Source: Chryseobacterium jejuense
Lineage (GTDB): Bacteria; Bacteroidota; Bacteroidia; Flavobacteriales; Weeksellaceae
Length of the DNA: 64,000 bases
Reading direction: 5' to 3'
NCBI RefSeq assembly: GCF_900100075.1
Contig: NZ_FNEG01000001.1
Coordinates: forward strand, 558,001 to 622,000
The position numbers were made by a program, and so were the translations under genes. Below, one piece after another: positions 17,965 through 27,295 of this stretch. The stretch's first letter is position 1. The number at the start of each line of letters is the position of its first letter. Below the pieces are notes generated by a model, which saw nothing but the letters and a program-made list of their open reading frames with translations, was not told the DNA's origin and did no database searches.

Positions 17965-20742
17965 GTGAAAAATTTTACAACGGCATTAAAAATAGCGCCT
18001 GCTTTTTTACTGGCAAGTACAGTAATGCATGCGCAGATTAAGGACTCTGCCACCAAGGAGAAGAAAATTGAGGAGGTAGTCTTGATTGGATATGGTAAGC
18101 AGAAGAAATCGGATCTTACAGGTTCTATTACCTCTGTAACTGCTAAAGATTTTAACGGCGGGGCAACTTCTGCAGGACAGCTTATCCAGGGTAAGACACC
18201 TGGAGTGCAGGTTACCAATAATAGTGGTGCTCCCGGTTCAGGAACAAAAATCAGAATCAGAGGAACATCTTCTTTAAGTGGTGAGAATTCCCCGCTTGTC
18301 GTGATTGATGGAGTGCCACAGGATTTTGTAGGGGTAAATGGTGTTTCAGATCCATTAGCTCTTATCAACCCTAATGATATTGAAACATTTGATATCTTGA
18401 AAGATGCTTCAGCTACAGCCATCTATGGTAACAGGGCTTCTAACGGAGTTATCTTAATTACTACTAAAAAAGGATCTTCGGGAAGATTTAAAGTGAATTT
18501 TTCAACAGTAGCTTCTGTGTCTACTAAAATGGGAAAAGTAGATGTACTTAATGCAGATCAGTTTAGAAATTTTGTAAATGCAAACGCATCTGAAAGCTAT
18601 AGAAAGAGACTTGGGTCAGCAAATACTGATTGGCAAGATCAGATTTATCAGGCAGCTTGGGGTACAGATAATAATGTTGCTTTTTCAGGAGGAATTAAAG
18701 GATTACCATATCGTTTATCTATAGGATATAACGAACAGAATGGTATTGTGAAGACAAATTCCTTTAAAAGAACTTCTGTAGGTTTGAATATTAACCCTAA
18801 ATTCTTTGATAATCATTTAACCGTAAACATTAATGCTAAAGGAACCTTTACCGATAACAGATTTGTAGATGGTGGAATAATTAAAGCTGCTACTTATTTT
18901 GATCCTACACAATCTGTTTATGATAATGTAAATGCAGTGCCAGGAAACGGAGGATATTATGAATGGTTCTTAACTGAGGAGAAAAATGGATTGCTTACCA
19001 ATAAATTGAATGGTAATGCCAATGCCAATCCAGTATCTATGCTGAATGCAATTCGTGACATTTCTTCAGTAACCAGAGGATTAGGGAACATTCAGTTAGA
19101 TTATAAATTTCACTTCCTTCCGGATCTTCGCTTTAACGTGAATGCCGGGTATGATTACACCAAAAGTGAAGGTCATAAAGTAAAGGATGGAAATTATAAA
19201 TCCGGTTATGATGACAGAGGAAGTTCCAATTTCTATTCTATGGAAAAGAATAATAAGTTATTGGAAACTTACTTCAACTATGTGAAGACTATATCAGCAA
19301 TTAATACAGGAGTAGATATTACCGCTGGATATGCTTATCAGGATTTTCAAACTACTATTCCTGGGGCATTAACGTATAGAGGAACGGGAATCAATAGTAA
19401 GGATTTGGATTTTAAAACTCAAAATACCCTGATCTCTTTCTATGGAAGAGCGATCTTTACTATTGACAATAAATATGTTATTTCAGGGTCAGTACGTAGA
19501 GACGGATCTTCAAGATTCTTTAATGGAACAAGAAATAATGTATGGGGTGTTTTCCCTGGAGTATCTGCAGCTTGGAAATTAAATGAAGAAAACTTTATTA
19601 AAAACATTTCTGCAATCAGTACTTTAAAATTGAGAGCAGGATGGGGGAAAACCGGACAGCAAGAGCTTCCTGCTCTAGATGGAAACAAACCTAATAACTA
19701 TCCTGCTTTTGCTTCATACAATCCAAGTTATTCGGAAGCAAGTTATCAGTTTGGTAATCAATATTATTATATGTTCAGGCCTGCTAACTATAATCCAAAT
19801 CTTACCTGGGAAACCACAACAACAAAAAACTTAGGATTGGATTTTGGATTCAAAAATAACAGAATTACAGGTTCAATTGATGTGTTCAGAAAGGATACTA
19901 AAGACTTGTTAGTATATGCAGATGAACCTGCAGGAGGTTTAAGTAATGCCAGCTGGCAGAATGTTGGAGATATGAAGAACGAAGGTATTGAAGGGAGTAT
20001 TACTGTAGTTCCTATTAAAACTGAAAAAACAACTTGGGAGGTAAGTTTCAACGCTACTCATTATAAACCTGTCATTACCAAATTAAAAGAAAGAGCAGAT
20101 GCATCATTTAATATGGAAGTTGGTGGTATTGAAGGAGCAGCAGGAAATAGAATTCAGGCGCATGCTGTAGGATATGCCCCTAATGCATTCTGGGTGTACC
20201 AGCAGGTATATGATACTAATGGAAAACCAGTAGATGGAGCTTATGTAGACAGAAATGGAGATGGTATAATTAATACAAAAGACATGTATTATTATAAATC
20301 TACAACACCAGATGCTATTTTAGGTTTCTCTACTAAAGTATCTCACAAGAACTGGGATTTCTCTTTAAGTGCAAGAGCTGTATTAGGAAATTATGTATAT
20401 AATAATGCTGCCTCAAACAGTTCTTTACAGTCTGCATCTACCAATGAGTATCTTCAGAATGTATTTATGACAGCACCTCAATATAAATTTTCATTACCTC
20501 AATATAAATCGGATATTTATGTAGAGAATGCATCATTCTTAAGGTTGGATAATATCAATATTGGATACAATTTCGGAGAAATTTTCTCTAAGGGAAGTAA
20601 TCTGAAAATATATGGAATGGCACAAAATGTTTTTGTGATCACGAAATATTCAGGAGTTGATCCTGAGGTTTTCGGAGGAATAGATAATGGTTACTATCAA
20701 ATGCCTAGAATCTATTCTTTAGGTTTTAACTTCCAATTTTAA
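17965..20742 (+). CDS. SusC/RagA family TonB-linked outer-membrane transporter
   Basis: 925 residues. The start is GTG; an in-frame stop lies 10 codons upstream and no ATG precedes the signal peptide MKNFTTALKIAPAFLLAST. The mature protein goes straight to IEEVVLIGYGKQKKSDLTGS, the TonB-box/plug start, so the carboxypeptidase-like N-terminal domain of many SusC proteins is missing. The plug shows RIRGTSSLSGENSPLVVIDG and DILKDASATAIYGNRASNGV. The barrel ends YSLGFNFQF. With the SusD partner 11 bases downstream it should import maltodextrins, as judged from the adjacent GH97 and the GH13 gene at 31.6 kb. Confidence 0.95.
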   Translation: MKNFTTALKIAPAFLLASTVMHAQIKDSATKEKKIEEVVLIGYGKQKKSDLTGSITSVTAKDFNGGATSAGQLIQGKTPGVQVTNNSGAPGSGTKIRIRGTSSLSGENSPLVVIDGVPQDFVGVNGVSDPLALINPNDIETFDILKDASATAIYGNRASNGVILITTKKGSSGRFKVNFSTVASVSTKMGKVDVLNADQFRNFVNANASESYRKRLGSANTDWQDQIYQAAWGTDNNVAFSGGIKGLPYRLSIGYNEQNGIVKTNSFKRTSVGLNINPKFFDNHLTVNINAKGTFTDNRFVDGGIIKAATYFDPTQSVYDNVNAVPGNGGYYEWFLTEEKNGLLTNKLNGNANANPVSMLNAIRDISSVTRGLGNIQLDYKFHFLPDLRFNVNAGYDYTKSEGHKVKDGNYKSGYDDRGSSNFYSMEKNNKLLETYFNYVKTISAINTGVDITAGYAYQDFQTTIPGALTYRGTGINSKDLDFKTQNTLISFYGRAIFTIDNKYVISGSVRRDGSSRFFNGTRNNVWGVFPGVSAAWKLNEENFIKNISAISTLKLRAGWGKTGQQELPALDGNKPNNYPAFASYNPSYSEASYQFGNQYYYMFRPANYNPNLTWETTTTKNLGLDFGFKNNRITGSIDVFRKDTKDLLVYADEPAGGLSNASWQNVGDMKNEGIEGSITVVPIKTEKTTWEVSFNATHYKPVITKLKERADASFNMEVGGIEGAAGNRIQAHAVGYAPNAFWVYQQVYDTNGKPVDGAYVDRNGDGIINTKDMYYYKSTTPDAILGFSTKVSHKNWDFSLSARAVLGNYVYNNAASNSSLQSASTNEYLQNVFMTAPQYKFSLPQYKSDIYVENASFLRLDNINIGYNFGEIFSKGSNLKIYGMAQNVFVITKYSGVDPEVFGGIDNGYYQMPRIYSLGFNFQF

Positions 20743-20753
20743 ATAAGAATCAA

Positions 20754-22355
20754 ATGAAACTAAATAGAATTAAAATTAAAAATATTGTTTTGTCTCTTTC
20801 TGCAGTATTTTTGTTAACAGCCACTTCTTGTGTGAAAGATCTTGAAAGAGAACCCATAACAGATGTGACTTCCGTGAGTATATATAAGGATTTCGCAAAC
20901 TATAAAAATATTCTGGCAAAATTATACGGCGGGTATGCTATGGGAGGTCAGATTGGTGGTGATGGAGATCAGCCAAATAGTGATATCAACGGAATTAATG
21001 GTGGTTTTTCCCAATACACAAGACTACTTTATAACTTGAATGTTGTTACTACTGATGAAGCAGTAATTGGCTGGAATGATGGAAATCTTCATACCCTTCA
21101 TAAAATGACTTGGGATTCTTCTAATGAGTTCATTGCAGCAATGTATTACAGAGTTTATACTGAGATTGCTTTTTGTAACGAATTTTTAAGAAATGTTACA
21201 GATGAGAAACTGGCATCCAATGGTATTACTGGAGATAATCTTAATCAGGCAAAATTAATGAAAGCTGAAGCTCGTTTCTTAAGAGCACAGTCTTATTTTT
21301 ATGCCATAGATATGTTTGGAAATGTTCCTTTTGTGGATGAATCTTATATGCCGGGATCTAAAACTCCACCACAAAGAATAGAAAGAAAAGAATTATTTAA
21401 ATTCATTGAGTCTGAGTTATTAGCTATTGCTGGAGAATTAAAAGACCCGAAAACTAATGAATACGGTAGAGCAGATAAAGCTGCAGCCTGGTCATTATTG
21501 GCAAAATTATATTTGAATGCTGAAGTATATACAGGAACTCAAAGAAATACAGACTGTATTACCTATTGTAATAAAGTGATTACTGCAGGATACTCTTTAA
21601 AACCAAAATATGAAGAATTATTCCTTGCAGATAATGATGTCAATAATCCTGAACAAATCTTAAGTGTAAATTTTGATGGACTTCGAACGCAAACCAATGG
21701 TGGAACCACTTTTCTGGTACATGCTGCAGTAGGAGGAACAATGCCTTCTTCTGATTTTGGAATTAATGTAGGATGGGGTGGTTTAAGAACTACTAAAGCT
21801 TTTGTAGGTTTGTTTCCAACAAATGGAAGCGATAAAAGAGGAAGATTCTATACATCAGGACAGAATCTGGAGATTAATGATCTAGGATCTTTTAGTGACG
21901 GTTATGCATTCATAAAATATAAAAACATAAAAAGTAATGGATCTCCGGGAGCCCATAACAATTGGGTTGAAGCAGATATTCCGTTATATCGTTTAGCTGA
22001 TATTTATTTGATGTATGCAGAAGCTGTTCTTAGAGGTGGTACTGGTGGAAGTCAGACTACTGCTATCGAATATATTAATAAGTTAAGAGAACGAGCTTAT
22101 GGTAATGTAAGTGGAAATGTAACCTCTATAAATCTTAATTTTATTCTGGATGAAAGATCAAGAGAGCTATCTTGGGAAACAACAAGAAGAAGTGACCTAA
22201 TCCGTTTCAATAAATTTACATCAGGAGATTATGTATGGCCATGGAAAGGAAATGTTAAAGATGGAAAAGCGGTAGAAAGTTATAGAAATCTTTTCCCAAT
22301 TCCGGCTAAAGATATTATTGCAAACCCTAATCTGATTCAAAATCCTGGGTATTAA
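20754..22355 (+). CDS. SusD/RagB family nutrient-binding lipoprotein
   Basis: 533 residues. The signal peptide ends LLTATSC, a lipobox with Cys26 or nearby. TPR-like helices (MKAEARFLRAQSYFYAIDMFG, AAAWSLLAKLYLNAEVY) and the C-terminal ETTRRSDLIRF and NPNLIQNPGY segments are typical of SusD. It forms the hinged lid over the SusC channel and binds the glycan at the cell surface. It lies 11 bases after the SusC gene. Confidence 0.96.
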   Translation: MKLNRIKIKNIVLSLSAVFLLTATSCVKDLEREPITDVTSVSIYKDFANYKNILAKLYGGYAMGGQIGGDGDQPNSDINGINGGFSQYTRLLYNLNVVTTDEAVIGWNDGNLHTLHKMTWDSSNEFIAAMYYRVYTEIAFCNEFLRNVTDEKLASNGITGDNLNQAKLMKAEARFLRAQSYFYAIDMFGNVPFVDESYMPGSKTPPQRIERKELFKFIESELLAIAGELKDPKTNEYGRADKAAAWSLLAKLYLNAEVYTGTQRNTDCITYCNKVITAGYSLKPKYEELFLADNDVNNPEQILSVNFDGLRTQTNGGTTFLVHAAVGGTMPSSDFGINVGWGGLRTTKAFVGLFPTNGSDKRGRFYTSGQNLEINDLGSFSDGYAFIKYKNIKSNGSPGAHNNWVEADIPLYRLADIYLMYAEAVLRGGTGGSQTTAIEYINKLRERAYGNVSGNVTSINLNFILDERSRELSWETTRRSDLIRFNKFTSGDYVWPWKGNVKDGKAVESYRNLFPIPAKDIIANPNLIQNPGY

Positions 22356-22374
22356 TCTAAAATATTGCTTAAAC

Positions 22375-23448
22375 ATGAAAAATATAATTAAAATATTAGC
22401 AATAGCTTTTATAGGAATGGGGCTTGTTTCTTGTGAAAAAGATGAAGATCAGGCGATTATTAGTGAAACTTCACAAAGCAGTATTTCTGCAGATAAAACA
22501 ACAATTGTTTTAGATAAAAGTAATCTAGATGCTACTGCTGTAAACTTTAAATGGGCAAAATCAACATTTAATATTTCTGTAGTATCTACTCAGCAGGTTG
22601 AATTTGGAATAAAAGGAAAAGGATTTAAAGACAGCAAATTAATTGATGTTGTATCTTCTCCTTTTTCTATGACTAATAAGCAGTTGAATACGCTAGTATT
22701 AGGATTAGGAGGGACTGGAAATGTGGTTAATGAATTAGAGGTTAGGTTTAAGACTGCTGTAGGTGGTGCTAAATACTATTCTAATGTAATAACATTGCAG
22801 GTAACTCCATATATCTTAGGACCTGTATACAATTATACAGATCTATTCCTGATTGGTGATGCTACAGCAGGAGCTTGGGATAACACTACAGCCAATGCAA
22901 GATTGTATCCTTTACAGAAAACAACTACTGCTGGAAAATATTCATATACCGGATATTTTGCAAAAGGAGGCTTTAAGTTTATCAAAACTCCTGGATCTTG
23001 GGATTCTCAGTACGGAATGGGGGGAGCTGCAGGAACATTAAGTGCAAGTGGCTCTTCTGGAAATATTTCAGTGGAAACAGCGGGATATTATAAGTTGACT
23101 GTTGATACCAATGCACTAAGCTATACATTGACATCAATACCTACTCCAACCACTACATACACAACAGTTTCTATGATTGGATCCGCTTCAGGAGATTGGA
23201 ATACAGATGCAGATTTACAAAAATCAACATTTGATTCTCATATTTGGGTGAAGAAAAAAGCTAATCTAGGTTCTGGTGAATTTAAATTCAGAGCCAATCA
23301 CGATTGGGGAACAAACTGGGGAGCTACTCAGGAGTTTTTTGGTGTAGCAGAGCTTAATGGAGGAAATATTCCTGTAAAAGAAACTTTCAATTACGACGTG
23401 TATTTCAATGATATCACGGGAGAATTCTCAGTAATTCCAGTATTTTAA
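22375..23448 (+). CDS. SusE/SusF-like surface glycan-binding lipoprotein
   Basis: 357 residues. The lipobox FIGMGLVSC places the lipid-anchored Cys near residue 20. The N-terminal domain is an Ig-like SusE fold (VNFKWAKSTFNISVVSTQQVEFGI). Two starch-binding-like repeats follow, each with an aromatic-rich GxAxxGxWDN/DWNTDA motif (about 160-260 and 265-357). SusE/F proteins hold starch at the cell surface. It ends the SusC-SusD-SusE operon, with a strong hairpin before the GH97 gene. Confidence 0.9.
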   Translation: MKNIIKILAIAFIGMGLVSCEKDEDQAIISETSQSSISADKTTIVLDKSNLDATAVNFKWAKSTFNISVVSTQQVEFGIKGKGFKDSKLIDVVSSPFSMTNKQLNTLVLGLGGTGNVVNELEVRFKTAVGGAKYYSNVITLQVTPYILGPVYNYTDLFLIGDATAGAWDNTTANARLYPLQKTTTAGKYSYTGYFAKGGFKFIKTPGSWDSQYGMGGAAGTLSASGSSGNISVETAGYYKLTVDTNALSYTLTSIPTPTTTYTTVSMIGSASGDWNTDADLQKSTFDSHIWVKKKANLGSGEFKFRANHDWGTNWGATQEFFGVAELNGGNIPVKETFNYDVYFNDITGEFSVIPVF

Positions 23449-23476
23449 GTCAATAAAAATCAAATTAAAATAAAGC

Positions 23477-23510
23477 AAAGTGCTGCTTTACCGCAGCACT
23501 TTATCTATTT
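23477..23510 (+). terminator. Terminator after the SusE-like gene
   Basis: AAAGTGCTGC and GCAGCACTTT form a perfect 10-bp stem with a 6-base loop, then a T-rich tract. It lies 31 bases before the GH97 start and may allow partial read-through. Confidence 0.8.
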
Positions 23511-23533
23511 TTTTAAGTTAATAAATAGTCATT

Positions 23534-25684
23534 ATGAAGAAAATTACAGTTGGAGCACTCTTGCTCTCAATGATGTTTGGTGTGAAAGCACAATCTTTAA
23601 AATCGCCGGACGGTAAATTTGAAATGAATTTCCAGCTAAAAGATGGAGTTCCTTTCTATAATCTGAAATACAACGGTGCGGTGGTTGTTGAAGATTCAAA
23701 ATTGGGATTGAGATTATTTAAAGACACAGCCATAAAATTTGCTTCTGAAATTGCCAAAGCAGAAGATGCAAAATACGACCTAAACAACGGTTTTGCAAAA
23801 GTAGATGAAAAAAGAGACTCTAAAAACGAGACATGGCAGCCGGTTTTAGGAGAAAAGAAAAACTATATCAACCACTACAATGAATTAGCAGTGACGTTAA
23901 ATCAGGCTTCTACAGACAGAAGTATTGTAGTGAAATTCAGACTTTTCAATGATGGTCTTGGATTTAGATACGAATTTCCACAGCAGAAAAATCTAAATTA
24001 TTTCGTGATCAGAGAAGAAGATTCTGAAATTGATTTCCCAACCGATATGAAGGCCTGGTGGATGGTAGCAGATTACGATTCTCAGGAATATCAGTATCAG
24101 GAAACAAAAGTGTCTGAAATTCCTGCAAAATGGGATAAAGCATTTGATGCCAATGCTTCTCAGAGCTTGGTGAAAAATGCAGTTCAGTCTCCATTGATGC
24201 TTAAGAAAGAGGGAAAATCACCTTTGTACATTAACGTTGCAGAAGCAGCTGTATTAGATTATCCGGTTTCACACCTTGAAGTAGACGCTCAGAACTTTAA
24301 GTTCAAAACACACTTAACCGCAGACAGACAAGGAGCAAAAGGGTATATCCAGACTCCATCAGTAACTCCTTGGAGAACAATTATCGTTGCGCCAAAAGCT
24401 GAAGAGGTAATGGATTCTAAAATGATCTTTAACCTGAACGAGCCTACAAAATACACAGATACCTCTTACATTCACCCTACAAAATACATGGGAGTTTGGT
24501 GGGAAATGATTATCGGAAAATCTCAATGGGCCTATTCTACAGCAGAAAATGTTCATTTAGGGAAAACAGACTTTGCGAAGTTAACTCCAAACGGAAAACA
24601 TGCAGCTAACAATACGAAAGTTAAAGAATATATCGATTTTGCTGCTGAAAACGGATTCCAAGGGCTATTGATTGAAGGATGGAACATTGGCTGGGAAGAC
24701 TGGTTCGGACATTCTAAAGAATTTGTTTTCGATTTCATTACTCCTTACCCGGATTTCGATATCAAAATGCTGAACGATTATGCACATTCAAAAGGAATTA
24801 AATTGATCATGCACCACGAAACTTCAGGTTCTGCTACGAACTATGAAAGATGGGCAGATAAAGCGTTCCAAACGATGAATAAATATGGCTATGATGCTGT
24901 AAAAACAGGATATGTAGGAGATATTATTCCAAGAGGAGAGCATCACTATTCTCAATGGACAATCAATCACTATTATAGAATTGCTGAAAAAGCAAACGAC
25001 TATAAAATCATGGTAAACTCTCACGAGTCTGTACGTCCTACAGGGGAAAGCCGTACTTACCCGAACTACATCTCTGCAGAAGCAGCACGTGGAACAGAGT
25101 ATGAAGCATTCGGAGGAAACAAGCCGGATCACCAGACAGTACTTCCGTTTACAAGATGGATGGGTGGTTCTATGGATTATACACCGGGAATTTTCCAGAC
25201 GAAATTAGACTATTATTTCCCTGGAGATAACCGTTTCGTAAAAACTACATTGGCAAAACAGCTTGCTTTATACGTAACGATGTATATGCCCCTTCAGATG
25301 GCTGCTGACCTTCCTGAGAACTATAAAAAGCATATGGATGCATTCCAGTTTATCAAAGATGTAGCTGCTGATTGGGATGATACGAAAATTTTATCTGCAG
25401 AACCAGGAGATTATGTTATCACTGCCAGAAAAGCAAAAGGTACAGAAAACTGGTTTGTAGGAGGCATTACGGATGAAAACAAACGTGAATATACAGTAGA
25501 TTTTTCATTCCTGGATAAAGGTCAGACCTATGAAGCAACCATTTATGAAGATGGAAAAGATGCTGATTATATAGATAATCCTCAGAGTTATCATATTTAT
25601 AACAAAACAATCACAAGTAAATCAAAAATTAATTTTAAAATGGCTAGAAGTGGTGGTTTTGCAATAACTATTAAAAAAAAGTAA
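23534..25684 (+). CDS. Glycoside hydrolase family 97 alpha-glucosidase (SusB type)
   Basis: 716 residues with a Sec signal ending GVKAQ. The N-terminal beta-sandwich (about 20-290) is followed by a (beta/alpha)8 barrel with YMGVWWEMIIGKSQW, LMHHETSGSATNYERW and NSHESVRPTGESRTYPN. The Glu residues in the HHETSG and SHESVRPTG motifs fit the inverting SusB subgroup, which cleaves alpha-glucosidic bonds of malto-oligosaccharides with calcium. The enzyme probably acts in the periplasm on oligomers brought in by the SusC/D system. Confidence 0.95.
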   Translation: MKKITVGALLLSMMFGVKAQSLKSPDGKFEMNFQLKDGVPFYNLKYNGAVVVEDSKLGLRLFKDTAIKFASEIAKAEDAKYDLNNGFAKVDEKRDSKNETWQPVLGEKKNYINHYNELAVTLNQASTDRSIVVKFRLFNDGLGFRYEFPQQKNLNYFVIREEDSEIDFPTDMKAWWMVADYDSQEYQYQETKVSEIPAKWDKAFDANASQSLVKNAVQSPLMLKKEGKSPLYINVAEAAVLDYPVSHLEVDAQNFKFKTHLTADRQGAKGYIQTPSVTPWRTIIVAPKAEEVMDSKMIFNLNEPTKYTDTSYIHPTKYMGVWWEMIIGKSQWAYSTAENVHLGKTDFAKLTPNGKHAANNTKVKEYIDFAAENGFQGLLIEGWNIGWEDWFGHSKEFVFDFITPYPDFDIKMLNDYAHSKGIKLIMHHETSGSATNYERWADKAFQTMNKYGYDAVKTGYVGDIIPRGEHHYSQWTINHYYRIAEKANDYKIMVNSHESVRPTGESRTYPNYISAEAARGTEYEAFGGNKPDHQTVLPFTRWMGGSMDYTPGIFQTKLDYYFPGDNRFVKTTLAKQLALYVTMYMPLQMAADLPENYKKHMDAFQFIKDVAADWDDTKILSAEPGDYVITARKAKGTENWFVGGITDENKREYTVDFSFLDKGQTYEATIYEDGKDADYIDNPQSYHIYNKTITSKSKINFKMARSGGFAITIKKK

Positions 25685-25725
25685 TTATTTTGTAAAATAT
25701 TTCTTTTTCCGTTTGATAAAATATC

Positions 25726-25733
25726 TATATTTG
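25726..25733 (+). promoter_or_regulatory. -7 element of the RiPP operon
   Basis: TATATTTG, about 38 bases upstream of the precursor ATG. No TTG stands at the canonical distance, so only half of the promoter is convincing. Confidence 0.5.
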
Positions 25734-25771
25734 GGGAATTATTGTAATTTATTAACCAAAACTATTTTATC

Positions 25772-25987
25772 ATGAAAAAGAAACTAAAAATTACCAGTAA
25801 CTTAGAGCAAAAGAACATCCTTAAAAAAGCGATGCAGTCTTCTGAAAATGTAGATTTGTATAAATCTATTTTTGGTGGGGTTTCTGTAATAATATCCCCT
25901 GACAATTGTAGCGTAACAGCTAGATCAGGAGCATCTGCTGCTTATAACAGAGCTGATCAATTCTTATTAGCTACCACTAAGCTATAA
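25772..25987 (+). CDS. Putative RiPP precursor peptide
   Basis: 71 residues. A lysine-rich, helical N-terminal part (1-33, probable leader) reaches a double glycine at residues 35-36 (SIFGG). The C-terminal part has a single Cys46, then small residues, and the tripeptide Y58-N59-R60 in SAAYNRADQF. Aromatic-X-polar/basic triplets are the sites cross-linked by three-residue cyclophane-forming radical SAM enzymes, so YNR is the best candidate site. The peptide matches no family I know. It has its own promoter-like element, is followed by a strong terminator, then by a radical SAM maturase gene. The role is inferred from size, GG motif and context. Confidence 0.65.
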   Translation: MKKKLKITSNLEQKNILKKAMQSSENVDLYKSIFGGVSVIISPDNCSVTARSGASAAYNRADQFLLATTKL

Positions 25988-26004
25988 TTACTAAATTAAA
26001 ATGT

Positions 26005-26038
26005 ATAGTTCTTCGCTATGGCGGAGAACTATTTTTTT
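26005..26038 (+). terminator. Attenuator-like terminator between precursor and maturase
   Basis: ATAGTTCTTCGC and GCGGAGAACTAT form a 12-bp stem (one T:G pair) with a TATG loop and a run of T. The position, directly after the small peptide gene and before the enzyme genes, fits the usual RiPP pattern of abundant precursor mRNA with limited read-through. Confidence 0.85.
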
Positions 26039-26050
26039 ATTCTATAGGAT

Positions 26051-27295
26051 ATGATTACATCTTTTGTATTAAAGGTTGCAAGTAGATGCAATCTCAACTG
26101 TTCGTATTGTTACATGTATAATTTGGGCGATAAAACGTATCTGAAGCAGCCTAAATTCATGTCAATTGATACCATAAAAGCCTTTGCTGCTAAACTTAAT
26201 GAATATTGCCTGGAAAATAATTTGAATAATATACAGATTGTTTTTCATGGAGGTGAACCCTTATTAATATCCAAAGAGTTTTATCGTGAATCTATCAGGA
26301 TTTTCACGGAAATACTTCCCGATAATTACTTTGATTTTGTCATCCAGACCAATGGTGTTGGGCTAGATGATGAATGGTATCAGCTTTTTAATGAGTTGGA
26401 TATCAGGGTTGGGATAAGTATAGATGGGCCTAAAGAATATCATGATAAATACCGTGTTTTTCATAATGGAAAAGGCTCTTATGATGAGGTAAAAGAAGCA
26501 ATTATATTAGGACAGGAGTATGGGCTTAATGGAATTTTGTCTGTCATAAATATTAATATTCCTCCTCAGGAACTGTATGATGAAGCGAAGGATCTTAAAG
26601 TAAAAGGTCTTAATATCCTTTTGCCTGATGGTCATTTTGACCAACTTCCTGATGGAATGGAAAAAGAATTGGTTAATACAAAAAATTATACACCCTATGC
26701 AGATTGGCTTATAGAATTATTTAAGATCTGGAAGGACGACAAAGATAGGATGAGTGTAAGATTTTTTAAAACACTTATAGACCTTATTGTAGGTGAAGAT
26801 GAAGGAGATCAGATTTTAGGTAAAAACGTCAATGGAGTTGCTGTACTGGAAACTAATGGTAATTTAGAAGTAGCAGACTTTATAAGAGCCTGTTATGAAG
26901 GAATCACCAGAAATGATATTAATATCCATACCCACGCTATTGGTGATGTTTTTAAAGATAAACTTTTTGATGTGTATATGAATGCTCACTCAATGGTATC
27001 GCAGAAATGCCTTAACTGTTCTATCTATGATTTTTGCGGAGGCGGATTTTTAGGGAATCGTTATTCTAATGAAAGAGGTTTTGATAATCCTACTATATAT
27101 TGTCATGATATGATTAAACTTATTACCTATATTCAGAATGATATTATAGACGGAATTCCACAAGAAACACAAGAAGAAATGGAATTGTGTAAAGTTTCTT
27201 ATAATGATATAGTCAATGAGCTGGAATTTGAAACTGAAGAAATTATGATTGAAACTGAAGTTAAAGAGAAATTAATGCATTATCGTTTAGCATGA
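26051..27295 (+). CDS. Radical SAM/SPASM peptide maturase, probably cyclophane-forming
   Basis: 414 residues. The radical SAM cluster motif C13-x3-C17-x2-C20 (RCNLNCSYCY) is followed by GGEP. The C-terminal auxiliary-cluster region has C281, C320, C323, C329 and C351. The piece from C329 (CGGGFLGNRYSNERGFDNP, then TIYC) closely resembles the same region in FxsB, XyeB and GrrM, enzymes that join an aromatic side chain to a residue two positions away. The target should be the peptide encoded directly upstream. Its stop overlaps the next start by four bases (ATGA), which couples it to the next gene. The exact bond made is not provable from sequence. Confidence 0.85.
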   Translation: MITSFVLKVASRCNLNCSYCYMYNLGDKTYLKQPKFMSIDTIKAFAAKLNEYCLENNLNNIQIVFHGGEPLLISKEFYRESIRIFTEILPDNYFDFVIQTNGVGLDDEWYQLFNELDIRVGISIDGPKEYHDKYRVFHNGKGSYDEVKEAIILGQEYGLNGILSVININIPPQELYDEAKDLKVKGLNILLPDGHFDQLPDGMEKELVNTKNYTPYADWLIELFKIWKDDKDRMSVRFFKTLIDLIVGEDEGDQILGKNVNGVAVLETNGNLEVADFIRACYEGITRNDINIHTHAIGDVFKDKLFDVYMNAHSMVSQKCLNCSIYDFCGGGFLGNRYSNERGFDNPTIYCHDMIKLITYIQNDIIDGIPQETQEEMELCKVSYNDIVNELEFETEEIMIETEVKEKLMHYRLA

